This document shows positions 26,529 to 34,983 of a stretch of DNA of 64,000 nt, in pieces. The position numbers and the translations under genes were made by a program. This stretch comes from Massilia sp. IC2-278 (GTDB lineage Bacteria > Pseudomonadota > Gammaproteobacteria > Burkholderiales > Burkholderiaceae_D). The notes below the pieces were generated by a model, which searched no databases, was not told the origin of the DNA, and saw only the letters and a program-made list of their open reading frames with translations. Positions within the stretch are counted from its first letter, which is position 1. The number at the start of each line of letters is the position of its first letter. The stretch lies in NCBI RefSeq assembly GCF_020708045.1, contig NZ_JAJFES010000003.1:372001-436000 (forward strand), in the 5' to 3' direction.

Positions 26529-26550
26529 CCTCCCGCCTGCGGGCGGGAGG
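26529..26550 (+). promoter_or_regulatory. 9-bp GC hairpin before the propeptide-like gene
   Basis: CCTCCCGCC (26529-26537) pairs perfectly with GGCGGGAGG (26542-26550) around a TGCG tetraloop. It lies 69 bp after the repeat-protein stop and 7 nt before the AGGAGG of the next gene. No T-run follows, so it is more likely an mRNA processing or stability element, or a partial attenuator, than a full terminator. Confidence 0.6.
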
Positions 26551-26571
26551 TTCGAACAGGAGGACATGCCG

Positions 26572-26847
26572 ATGCCGAGTTCCGCAGGACCGGGTAGCGC
26601 AGGACCAACTGGCGCAGGACCGGTCCGTTACATCGTGCGCGCAGCCAACGATGACGGCGCACTCGCCAATTTCGTCGTCAGCATCCGCAGCGACCCGGCG
26701 GTACGCCTGGTCGACACCATCGGTCCCAGCGCCGGGCCGCCGCACACCGTCGTCGTCGAAACCGACCCGGCGACCGCCGAAGAATGGAAGCAACGCTCCC
26801 GCAACCAGTTGATGTTCGAACCCGACAGCCCACTGTCGCTGTTCTGA
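26572..26847 (+). CDS. Small protein resembling a stand-alone subtilase propeptide (I9-like)
   Basis: The 91-residue protein starts at 26572, 8 nt after AGGAGG; the ATG at 26566 is only 2 nt from it. After a Gly/Ser/Pro-rich lead it reads RYIVRAANDDGALANFVVSI, later PPHTVVVETDPATAEEWKQR, and then LMFEPDSPL. The order beta strand, helix, strand, 'TVV' strand, helix and terminal EPD matches subtilase propeptides and I9 inhibitors, which end in a similar E/P/D tail. It is encoded 70 bp before a subtilase, so acting in trans as foldase or inhibitor is plausible. The similarity is judged by eye only. Confidence 0.55.
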   Translation: MPSSAGPGSAGPTGAGPVRYIVRAANDDGALANFVVSIRSDPAVRLVDTIGPSAGPPHTVVVETDPATAEEWKQRSRNQLMFEPDSPLSLF

Positions 26848-26917
26848 TGCGGCCGAGGCGGCTGGTCAGGACGGCCGGCCAGGAGGCCCCGACAAAAACG
26901 AAAGAAAGGAAAACGAC

Positions 26918-28867
26918 ATGCCGAAAACTCCTCAAGGCGGCCCCGGCGATACTCCCGAGCACGGCGGCCAGCCGAATGGCCCCGACGGCGCCGCTGGCGT
27001 CGACGGCGCAGCACGGGAACCGCGCGGCCGCACCGTGGCCGAACGCAAGAAAAAATACCTGGTCGCGCCGCGCCAGCCGCTGGGCGGCTTCGGCACCCTG
27101 GGCCTGGAAGCCGCGGGCCTGGCGCCGCTGTCCCTGTCGATGGTCGAGCAGGCGCTGCAGGCCAGCCCCGACATCGACGTGGTCGACAAGATCGCCCCGC
27201 GCAGTTCGCTGGAAACCTCCGGCATGAATGGCGGCGGCAGCGAAGGCGTGCTGGTGGCGCGCATGACCGACCGCCAGGCCGCGGACCTGCACGGGCGTGG
27301 CGGTGGGCGCCTGCTGGTCGAGCGCGACCAGCACCTGCAACTGCTCGACCCGATGCTGCGCCGGCCCGACCTGGTGTCCTCGCTGACGCCGTACAGCAGC
27401 CCGGCCGTCGACGTCACCATTTCCGTGGCGGGCCAGGACGGCAAGCCCCTGCCCGAGGCGGAAGTGTCGCTGTTCGGCGGCATGCTGCCGGCCTCGGGCG
27501 TCACCGACACCAACGGCATGGTCCAGCTGCGCCTGTACGGCGACGATCCGCGCACCATCAGCGGCCTGTACGTGAAGCCGCGCGTCGACTACTGGAGCTT
27601 CTACCAGCGCGATCCCGACCTCAGCATGGACGAGCCGAACCTCGTCACCCTGCATGCGCTGTCCGAATCGCCGTCGCTGCAGGGCTTCCCGCGCCAGAAC
27701 GCCCTCGGCTGGGGTGCGCGCGCCATGCGCCTGGATCAATTACCGCCCCATTTCCGCGGCCAGGGCGTGAAGATCGCCGTCATCGACTCGGGTGCGGCGC
27801 TCAGCCACGGCAACCTGAACCGCATCCGCGCCGGCTTCGACATCATCAACAAGCGCACCGACCCGAACACCTGGAGCGAGGACACGCTGGGCCACGGCTC
27901 GCACTGCGCCGGCGTGATCGCGGCCAGCGACCCGGCCTGGGGCATCCGCGGCTTTGCACCCGAGGCCGAGATCCATGTCTGCAAGCTCTTCCCCGGCGGC
28001 CAGGTCAGCCAGCTGATCGAGGCGCTCGAATACTGCATCGAACAAGGGATCGACGTCGTCAACATGAGCCTGGGCGGGGGCGCGCCGTCCGAAGCCCTGG
28101 AACGCCAGATCGTGCGTGCACGCCAGGCCGGCGTGGCCTGCATCGCCGCCGCCGGCAATTCCGGCGGGCCGGTGCAGTATCCCGCCGCCTCGCCGAACGT
28201 GCTGGCCGTGGCGGCGCTGGGCAAGCTGGGCGAGTTCCCGGCCGACAGCTATCACACCGAAACCGTCAGTCCCGACGCCGATGGCCAGGGCTACTACAGC
28301 GCCAAGTTCAGCTGCTTCGGGCCGCAGGTCGACGTTTGCGCACCGGGGGTGGCGATCGTCTCGTCGGTGCCGCCGAATAACTTCGCGGCCTGGGACGGCA
28401 CCTCGATGGCGGCGCCGCACATCACCGGGCTGGCGGCGCTGATCCTGGCGCACCGGCCCGAGTTCCAGGGCCTGGGCGGTACGCGCTCGCCGGACCGGGT
28501 CGACCGGCTGTTCCAGATCATCCGCCTCAGCGCGCGCCGGGTCAGCCTGGCCGACCAGTCGCGCATCGGCCACGGCATGCCCGATGCACTGGTGGCGCTG
28601 GGCCTGCCCTTGCATCCGGGGCAGCAGCCGGGCATGTGGCCTGGGTTGGTCGGCAATGTCGCACTCGGGAACTTGCCTGGGCTGGCCGGCATGGGCGGGC
28701 CCGGGGGGAGCGCCATCCTCGGTGGCCTTGGCGGGCTGGCCGGAAACGGGAATGGCGGCATGGTGGGCGGCTTCGCGCCCGGACAGCAGTTCTTCGGCCA
28801 GTCGCCGCTGGCCTTGCAGATGCTGCAGTATGGATATTCGCTGAACGGCTTGCCGCCGCGCTGGTGA
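26918..28867 (+). CDS. S8 (subtilisin-like) serine protease without signal peptide
   Basis: The 649-residue protein starts 7 nt after AAAGGA. The catalytic triad is Asp290 (IAVIDSGA), His326 (LGHGSHCAG) and Ser496 (GTSMAAPHITG), with the oxyanion region IAAAGNSGGP near 408. Before it lie a hydrophilic tail, a propeptide-like stretch (KYLVAP near 45 to LLVERDQHLQLL near 136), and a small beta domain near 157-200 (SVAGQDGKPLPEAEVSLFGG). The last 80 residues are Gly-rich (LPGLAGMGGPGG, GGLGGLAGNGNGG) and echo the repeat protein. No Sec signal is seen, so secretion would need another route. Confidence 0.88.
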   Translation: MPKTPQGGPGDTPEHGGQPNGPDGAAGVDGAAREPRGRTVAERKKKYLVAPRQPLGGFGTLGLEAAGLAPLSLSMVEQALQASPDIDVVDKIAPRSSLETSGMNGGGSEGVLVARMTDRQAADLHGRGGGRLLVERDQHLQLLDPMLRRPDLVSSLTPYSSPAVDVTISVAGQDGKPLPEAEVSLFGGMLPASGVTDTNGMVQLRLYGDDPRTISGLYVKPRVDYWSFYQRDPDLSMDEPNLVTLHALSESPSLQGFPRQNALGWGARAMRLDQLPPHFRGQGVKIAVIDSGAALSHGNLNRIRAGFDIINKRTDPNTWSEDTLGHGSHCAGVIAASDPAWGIRGFAPEAEIHVCKLFPGGQVSQLIEALEYCIEQGIDVVNMSLGGGAPSEALERQIVRARQAGVACIAAAGNSGGPVQYPAASPNVLAVAALGKLGEFPADSYHTETVSPDADGQGYYSAKFSCFGPQVDVCAPGVAIVSSVPPNNFAAWDGTSMAAPHITGLAALILAHRPEFQGLGGTRSPDRVDRLFQIIRLSARRVSLADQSRIGHGMPDALVALGLPLHPGQQPGMWPGLVGNVALGNLPGLAGMGGPGGSAILGGLGGLAGNGNGGMVGGFAPGQQFFGQSPLALQMLQYGYSLNGLPPRW

Positions 28868-28901
28868 AGAGAACCAGGCAAATTTCCGCGCCTGGAAAAG
28901 C

Positions 28902-28926
28902 AAAAAGCCGCTCAAGGCGGCTTTTT
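28902..28926 (+). terminator. Intrinsic terminator after the subtilase gene
   Basis: AGCCGC (28906-28911) pairs with GCGGCT (28917-28922), preceded by AAAAA and followed by TTTT. It closes the three-gene cassette and, in reverse, may also terminate the tRNA array. Confidence 0.85.
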
Positions 28927-28934
28927 GCACTATT

Positions 28935-29010
28935 TGGCGTCCCCACGGGGATTCGAACCCCGGTACTCACCGTGAAAGGGTGATGTCCTAGGCCTCTAGA
29001 CGATGGGGAC
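28935..29010 (-). tRNA. tRNA-Glu (TTC), copy 3
   Basis: The 76-nt cloverleaf on the minus strand begins GTCCCCATCG and ends GGGGACGCCA with encoded CCA. The anticodon TTC lies in CCTTTCACGG, and the T-loop is GGTTCGAATCC. Its sequence is identical to the two other Glu copies in this array. It is the last gene of the array before the terminator. Confidence 0.97.
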
Positions 29011-29066
29011 CTAAAACTGTTCCGATACTACTTTACTACTTTGCAGCTTGACTGCTGCCAAATTCT

Positions 29067-29142
29067 TGGCGTCCCCACGGGGATTCGAACCCCGGTACTC
29101 ACCGTGAAAGGGTGATGTCCTAGGCCTCTAGACGATGGGGAC
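29067..29142 (-). tRNA. tRNA-Glu (TTC), copy 2
   Basis: This is the second of three identical 76-nt tRNA-Glu genes, with anticodon TTC and encoded CCA. It is separated from copy 3 by 56 bp and from the preceding tRNA-Ala by 29 bp, consistent with processing from one precursor. Confidence 0.97.
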
Positions 29143-29171
29143 CCTGGACTGCTATAACGTGTTTTCCGACG

Positions 29172-29247
<76 letters not shown>

Positions 29248-29339
29248 TACGGGAAAACAACACTATAACATACTGCTTTTACTTCTACTACTGCTGCCGC
29301 TGGCGCAGCTTCTTTACTACCAGCCAGTTGCCAATCGCT

Positions 29340-29415
29340 TGGCGTCCCCACGGGGATTCGAACCCCGGTACTCACCGTGAAAGGGTGATGTCCTAGGCCT
29401 CTAGACGATGGGGAC
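29340..29415 (-). tRNA. tRNA-Glu (TTC), copy 1
   Basis: The 76-nt tRNA-Glu (TTC) is identical to the two downstream copies. It follows the first tRNA-Ala by 34 bp. The 92-bp spacer after it is A/T-richer than the genome average. Confidence 0.97.
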
Positions 29416-29449
29416 CCTGGAACTACACACTACAAACTACACTTCAGAG

Positions 29450-29525
<76 letters not shown>

Positions 29526-29580
29526 GTTTTTCACTGTCTCACCTTGCTGCTGTGTTACCGTGTGCTGCTGAAGTGCGAGC

Positions 29581-29609
29581 ATTATAGCGGGGGTTCTTGC
29601 ATTTCGCAA
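29581..29609 (-). promoter_or_regulatory. Sigma-70 promoter of the tRNA array
   Basis: On the minus strand TTGCGA (29609-29604) and TATAAT (29586-29581) are separated by exactly 17 nt, with a perfect -10 box. It lies after the gltX stop, so the tRNA array can be transcribed independently of gltX. Confidence 0.85.
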
Positions 29610-29687
29610 ATGCCGATTTGCGTGCGGACAAACCTTGTTCGAAAGCCTGTCCGCGACGCGCATGCGCCCCCCACCCTTGAAGACCGA

Positions 29688-31091
29688 TTACAGGCCTTTG
29701 TTCACGCGTGCCAGCACGGTCTCGCGGCCGAACAGTTCCAGCACCGCGTCGATGGCCGGCGTCTGCAGCTGGCCGGTCACGAGCAGGCGCAGCGGCATGG
29801 CGATCTGCGGCATCTTCATGCCATGCGCAGCCAGCACTTCCTTCAGCATCGCGGCCAGGGCCGCCTTGTTCCACTCCACCGTCTGGCAACGCTCGACAAA
29901 CGTCGCCAGCGCCGGACGCACGGCATCGGTCAGGTGCTGGGTCAGCAGGGCCGCATCCGGCTGCGGCTGGCGGTAGAACAGCATCGCCGCGTCCGCCAGC
30001 TCATTGATCGTGTTCGCGCGTTCCTTCAGCAGGGCCAGCACGGTCGGCAGCGCCGGCGCGCCGTCGAACGCGGCGCCTTGCGCTTCCATCTTCGGACGCG
30101 CGAGATTGGCCAGGCGTTCGTTGTCGGCCAGCTTGATGTAGTGGTTGTTCAGCCAGGCCAGCTTTTCGGGGTTGAACTGGGCCGCCGAGGCGGTCAGGTG
30201 TTCCAGGTTGAACCACTCGGTGAACTGTTCCATCGAGAAGATCTCGTCGTCGCCGTGGCTCCAGCCCAGGCGCGCCAGGTAGTTCAGCATCGCTTCCGGC
30301 AGGAAGCCCTGCTCCGGGTATTGCATCACGCTCACGGCGCCGTGGCGCTTCGACAGCTTCTGGCCGTCCGGACCGAGGATCATCGGCAGGTGGCCGTACT
30401 CCGGCAGCTCGGCGCCGAGTGCGCGCAGGATATTGATCTGGCGCGGGGTGTTGTTCACGTGGTCGTCGCCGCGCAACACGTGGGTGATCTTCATATCCCA
30501 GTCGTCGACCGAGACGCAGAAGTTATAGGTCGGGGTGCCGTCGGGACGCGCGATGATCAGGTCGTCGAGCTCCTTGTTGGCGATGGTGATCGGGCCCTTG
30601 ACGACGTCGTTCCACGTCACTTCGCCGTCGAGCGGATTCTTGAAGCGCACCACCGGCTTCACGCCTTCCGGTACGGCGGGCAGGGTCTTGCCCGGTTCCG
30701 GACGCCAGGTGCCGTCGTAGCGCGGCTTTTCGCCAGCGGCGCGCATGCGCTCGCGCATCGCTTCGACTTCGTCCGGCGAGCAATAGCACAGGTAGGCGGT
30801 GCCGGCTTCCAGCATGCCCTTTACTACCTCGCGGTAGCGGTCCATGCGCTGCATCTGGTAGAACGGGCCTTCGTCGTGCGACAGGCCCAGCCATTGCATG
30901 CCGTCCAGGATGGCCTGCACCGCTTCCGGCGTCGAGCGTTCGAGGTCGGTGTCCTCGATGCGCAGGATGAAAGTGCCGCCGAAGTGGCGGGCATAGGCCC
31001 AGGAATACAGCGCGGTGCGCGCGCCGCCGAGGTGGAGATAGCCGGTCGGGCTGGGTGCGAAGCGTGTACGGACAGGGGTGCGGACGGTCAT
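29688..31091 (-). CDS. gltX: Glutamyl-tRNA synthetase
   Basis: The 467-residue class I synthetase charges tRNA-Glu with glutamate in the cytosol. The HIGH-type motif [16 protein letters not shown] lies at about 13-28, [10 protein letters not shown] near 44, and the KMSKS-type loop [11 protein letters not shown] near 244. The rest is the helical anticodon-binding domain. It lies directly upstream of three tRNA-Glu genes on the same strand. A TAAAAT box on the minus strand at 31124-31119 could be its -10 element. Confidence 0.96.
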   Translation of the reverse strand: MTVRTPVRTRFAPSPTGYLHLGGARTALYSWAYARHFGGTFILRIEDTDLERSTPEAVQAILDGMQWLGLSHDEGPFYQMQRMDRYREVVKGMLEAGTAYLCYCSPDEVEAMRERMRAAGEKPRYDGTWRPEPGKTLPAVPEGVKPVVRFKNPLDGEVTWNDVVKGPITIANKELDDLIIARPDGTPTYNFCVSVDDWDMKITHVLRGDDHVNNTPRQINILRALGAELPEYGHLPMILGPDGQKLSKRHGAVSVMQYPEQGFLPEAMLNYLARLGWSHGDDEIFSMEQFTEWFNLEHLTASAAQFNPEKLAWLNNHYIKLADNERLANLARPKMEAQGAAFDGAPALPTVLALLKERANTINELADAAMLFYRQPQPDAALLTQHLTDAVRPALATFVERCQTVEWNKAALAAMLKEVLAAHGMKMPQIAMPLRLLVTGQLQTPAIDAVLELFGRETVLARVNKGL

Positions 31092-31233
31092 GGCGAAAAG
31101 CGAAATGGTAAAGCGGCTATTTTACCCCGCCACCGGCGGCGCGCGGCACCGGCCGTCGCGGGCGCGCCACCTTTGCCGCATGCGCCCGGCGCTGGCCCGC
31201 GGGTGGCCCGCCCTCCTTTGCGCTACCCGCGCG

Positions 31234-34200
31234 TCATGCATCGCGCCGTTCGTCGCGCTGCGCATCGATGTACGCCGCCAGCGCGCGCACCGTCGGGTAA
31301 TCGTAGAGCAGCTCGGCGCCCACCCTCACCCCGCTGGCCGCCTCGATCTCGAGGGCCAGCGGCACCGAGGCCAGCGAATCGATGCCGAGGTCGCCGAACG
31401 AGGCGTCGATGCCGACCTCGATGTGCGGCTGGCGGCGCAGCGTCCCGGTCGACAGATGCACCCCGCTCCCATCGAACGGTTCGGCCGCGCTCTCGCGCAG
31501 CCATTTCAGCAGGCACGCGCGCACCAGTTCGACCGAGGACGCCGATGCGGGTGCGGGCTGGATGAACGGCGCGGACGCAGATGCGGACGCACGTAGGGAC
31601 GCCAACGCGGCTCCCTGCCCAGCAGGATCGACAGCAACAGCAACAGCAACAGCAGCAGCAGCAGCGGGGACAGCGGCAGTGGCGGCGACAGCGGTCGCCC
31701 GCCCCGCCTCGGGCGCCTCGCGGCCCAGCAGCGGATCGAGCGCATATGCCGCGCCGGGCAGCGTCTGCTCGACGTCGCCGATCGCCAGCGCATAAGCCTG
31801 CACGCGCGCCAGCAGTGCCGCCGCGGACGGGCAGGCACCGGCGGCCGGCCGCTCGGCCGCAATCGCGTCGCGCAGGGCGTCAAGCCTGCGCGCCGCCCAG
31901 GCCGCCGCCTCGCCGCGGGCGGCCGCGGCCAGCAGGGTCCAGGCCGCGAACTCGCCGTTGCGCCAGTCCTGCCACTGGCCCTGGCCGGCCGCCGGCAGGC
32001 GCGCCAGGCTGTCGGCCAGGGCCGGCGCGCCGAACAGCCCGGCGATGATGCGCGCCAGCGGATTGCCGGGCGTGCGCACCAGCGCGCCCAGGTGGGCATA
32101 CAGCGCTTCGCTCGGCCCTTCGAGAATACGCAGCACGCGCGCATCGCGCAGCAGGCGCGCGGCGATGTTGTTTTCCAGGTAGCCGCGTCCGCCGAGCAGC
32201 TGCATCAGGCTGTCGGCGGCGCTCCACAGCAGTTCGGACAAGACGCACTTGCAGGCGCTGCAGGCATCCTGGAGCGCCGCATTGCCCGCCGTCGCCCCGC
32301 CGTCCGCACCGTCCGCCGCGTCCACCGCGTGCGCCAGCGCCTGCACCAGCGCCCCGGCGGCGCCGATCGCGCAATCGAGTTCGTGCAGGCGCAAGGCGGT
32401 GACCGGGTTGTCGAGCAGCCGCCCGCCGGCGACGTCGCGCCGCGCCGCATAGCGCGCCATCAGCTGGACGCAGCGCTGCATCGCGCCCACGCACAGGGCG
32501 CCGATGCCGAGCCGGGCAAAGGCCATGGCGTCCTGCGCCACCTCCATGCCGGCGCCGGGCACTCCCAGCACCTGCTCGTCGGGCACGAACACGTCGTCGA
32601 AGCGCAGCGCGTTCTGCACCATGGCGCGCATGCCCATGGTCAGCGCTTCCGGTCCCTGCACCAGCCCCGGCGCGTCCTCCGGCACCAGCAGCGCCACCGT
32701 GCCGAGCGCCCTGCCGGCCGGATCGAAGGCGCGCGCGAACACGCTCAGCACGCCGGACCAGGCAGCCAGGCCGATCAGGTGCTTGTCGCCGCTCAGGCGC
32801 CAGCCGCCGTCCACGCGCAGGGCGCGGGCCCCGATCGCGCGCGGATTGGAGCCGGCCTGCGGCTCGCTCATGGCGAACGCGGCCAGCTGGCGGCCGGCGG
32901 CCAGGGCCGGCAGCCAGCGGCTGCGCAGCGGCGCACCGGCAGAGCGCAGCAGCGGACGCAGGCCGAGGCCATTGTGCACGCCGACCACGGTCGCCAGGGT
33001 CAGGTCGATGGCGGCCAGCTGGGCCATCACCCGCACCAGGTCGGTGCTGGCCAGCGCCTGGCCGCCGGCGTCCAATGGCGCCTGCAGGCCGAACAGGCCA
33101 TGGTTGCCGAGGTCGAGCAGCAGGTGCGGCGCCATGGCGCGGCGCTCGTCGTCGAGCGCCGAATTGATGCGCCGCGCCGCGTACCGGCGCAGCCAGGCGA
33201 TGATCGTGTCGGCGCGCGCCGCGCTGCCTGTCTCGCGGATGTCCCCGTCCTGCGGGATGGCCTGCGCGCGCGGCTGCACGGGCGCCAGGGCGCCGGCCGC
33301 CAATAAAGCCTTGCAGCGCGCGCGCTGGACCTTGCCGCTGGTCGTGCGCGGAAAGGCGCCCGGCGCCACGAACGCCAGCGTATGCAGCCCGATGCCCAGC
33401 CCGGCCGTCACCGCGCTGCGGATGCGCCGGCCCAACGCTTCGACGTCGCCGCTGCGCGCCAGCGCGCGGCTGGCCTCGACCACCACCGCCAGGCGTTCGC
33501 CGGTGCCGTCGTCGATGCCAAAGGCGGCGCAGCAGTTCGGCGCCGCCATCCCGGCCGCGCGCTCGACCAGCTCCTCGATGTCCTGGGCATACAGGTTGCG
33601 GCCGTTGACGATGATGAGATCCTTGCGCCTTCCGGTGACGAACAGTTCGCCTTCGTGCAGGAAGCCGAGGTCGCCGCTGGGCAGCACGGCGCCGGGCGCT
33701 GCCTGCGCTGCCGCCACGGTCACGTGCCCATGGTAGCCGCGCGACACGCCCGGCCCGCCGATCCGGATTTCGCCCACCAGGCCGGCGCCAACCGCGGCTC
33801 CGCTGTCGGGATCGGCGATCGCCACCGTCACGCCCGGCGCCAGCGGGCCGCAGCTGACCACGGCCCGCCCCATCGCGTCGCCCGGCGCCGCCGCGCGCAC
33901 CTGGCCGCGTTCGAGCGCGGCGGCGTCCAGCGCCAGGATGCGCGGCCCGCGCCCGAGCGGCCCGCCGGCCACCAGCAGCGTCGCCTCGGCCATGCCGTAG
34001 CAGGGAAACAGCGCGCCGCGGCGCAGGCCGCAGGGTCCGAACGCCGCCATGAAGCGCTCCAGCGTTGCCGCGCGCACCGGTTCGGCGCCGTTGTACAGCA
34101 CCTCCAGGCACGAGAGGTCGAGCCGCGCCGCGGCCTCGGGCGCGATGCGACGCACGCACAGGTCCCAGGCGAAGTTCGGGGCGCCGCTGCAGGTGGCGCG

Positions 34201-34983
34201 GTAGCGCGTCACCGTTTCCAGCCACAGCGCGGGGCGGCGCAGGAAGGCGCCGGGCGACATCAGCACCGAGCGGAAGCCCAGCGCCAGCGGCGCGGCGATG
34301 CTGCCGACCAGGCCCATGTCGTGGAAGGGCGGCAGCCAGCTGACCATCACCGTCCGCGGCCCGAATCCGAAGGCCTGGCCGATGGCGGCGACGTTGGCGG
34401 CCAGGTTCGCATGCGTGATCTCCACGCCCTTCGGCTGCGCCGTCGAGCCCGAGGTATATTGGAGAAAGGCGAGCGCGCCGGCGTCCGGCAGCGCCGGCTG
34501 CGCCGCATCGGCGGCGGCATCCACTACAGAAATCCCTGCATCCCCCACGTCCACGCACAGCAGCGGTGCCGTGCAGCCGGCGCGCGCCAGCGCCACGCGC
34601 GTGGCTTCCTCGGTATCGGGCGCGCCGAGCACGATGGCTGGCGCGGCGTCGGCCAGCAGGGCCGCCAGCCGTTCGGCGTCGCGCCGGCGGTGCGCGGGCG
34701 CGGCCGGCACCGCCACCACGCCGGCCGCCAGGCAGGCGAAAAAGGCGACCACGAAACCGCAGCCCGGCGGATACAGCAGCAGCGCACGCGCGCCCGGCGC
34801 CACCCGGCGCGCCAGCAGCGCGGCCAGGGCGGCCACGCGCGCGGCCAGCTGGCGGTAGGAGACATCGGCGGCTTCGCCGTTCTCGTGCAGGAAGGTATAG
34901 GCGACGCGCTCGGGCGTGCGCGCCGCGTGCTGTGCAAGACGATGGAGCAGCGTGGCGCCGCCGGGGTCGGCGGCTTCAGCCAC
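31234..34983 (-). CDS. Fatty acyl-AMP ligase - acyl-CoA dehydrogenase - acyl carrier fusion
   Basis: The 1249-residue three-domain enzyme starts with GTG at 34983, 7 nt after GGGAG. Residues 1-580 are a fatty acyl-AMP ligase (YTSGSTAQPKG at 176-186, YGMAEATL near 337, VTGRRKDLIIVNGRNLY near 465). Residues about 610-1020 form an acyl-CoA dehydrogenase (MSEPQAGSNPRAI near 725, ILEGPSEALY near 985). The C terminus is an acyl carrier domain with Ser1203 in DLGIDSL. Such fusions load a fatty acid and desaturate it on the carrier. The gene overlaps the oxoamine synthase by 8 bp. Substrate chain and product are unknown. Confidence 0.9.
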   Translation of the reverse strand: MAEAADPGGATLLHRLAQHAARTPERVAYTFLHENGEAADVSYRQLAARVAALAALLARRVAPGARALLLYPPGCGFVVAFFACLAAGVVAVPAAPAHRRRDAERLAALLADAAPAIVLGAPDTEEATRVALARAGCTAPLLCVDVGDAGISVVDAAADAAQPALPDAGALAFLQYTSGSTAQPKGVEITHANLAANVAAIGQAFGFGPRTVMVSWLPPFHDMGLVGSIAAPLALGFRSVLMSPGAFLRRPALWLETVTRYRATCSGAPNFAWDLCVRRIAPEAAARLDLSCLEVLYNGAEPVRAATLERFMAAFGPCGLRRGALFPCYGMAEATLLVAGGPLGRGPRILALDAAALERGQVRAAAPGDAMGRAVVSCGPLAPGVTVAIADPDSGAAVGAGLVGEIRIGGPGVSRGYHGHVTVAAAQAAPGAVLPSGDLGFLHEGELFVTGRRKDLIIVNGRNLYAQDIEELVERAAGMAAPNCCAAFGIDDGTGERLAVVVEASRALARSGDVEALGRRIRSAVTAGLGIGLHTLAFVAPGAFPRTTSGKVQRARCKALLAAGALAPVQPRAQAIPQDGDIRETGSAARADTIIAWLRRYAARRINSALDDERRAMAPHLLLDLGNHGLFGLQAPLDAGGQALASTDLVRVMAQLAAIDLTLATVVGVHNGLGLRPLLRSAGAPLRSRWLPALAAGRQLAAFAMSEPQAGSNPRAIGARALRVDGGWRLSGDKHLIGLAAWSGVLSVFARAFDPAGRALGTVALLVPEDAPGLVQGPEALTMGMRAMVQNALRFDDVFVPDEQVLGVPGAGMEVAQDAMAFARLGIGALCVGAMQRCVQLMARYAARRDVAGGRLLDNPVTALRLHELDCAIGAAGALVQALAHAVDAADGADGGATAGNAALQDACSACKCVLSELLWSAADSLMQLLGGRGYLENNIAARLLRDARVLRILEGPSEALYAHLGALVRTPGNPLARIIAGLFGAPALADSLARLPAAGQGQWQDWRNGEFAAWTLLAAAARGEAAAWAARRLDALRDAIAAERPAAGACPSAAALLARVQAYALAIGDVEQTLPGAAYALDPLLGREAPEAGRATAVAATAAVPAAAAAVAVAVAVDPAGQGAALASLRASASASAPFIQPAPASASSVELVRACLLKWLRESAAEPFDGSGVHLSTGTLRRQPHIEVGIDASFGDLGIDSLASVPLALEIEAASGVRVGAELLYDYPTVRALAAYIDAQRDERRDA
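31632..31665. repeat. CAACAG/CAG microsatellite inside the fusion gene
   Basis: The plus strand reads CAG CAA CAG CAA CAG CAA followed by several CAG. It encodes an Ala/Val run (VAVAVAV) in the linker between dehydrogenase and carrier domains. All units are multiples of 3 nt, so slippage would change linker length without shifting the frame. Confidence 0.75.
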
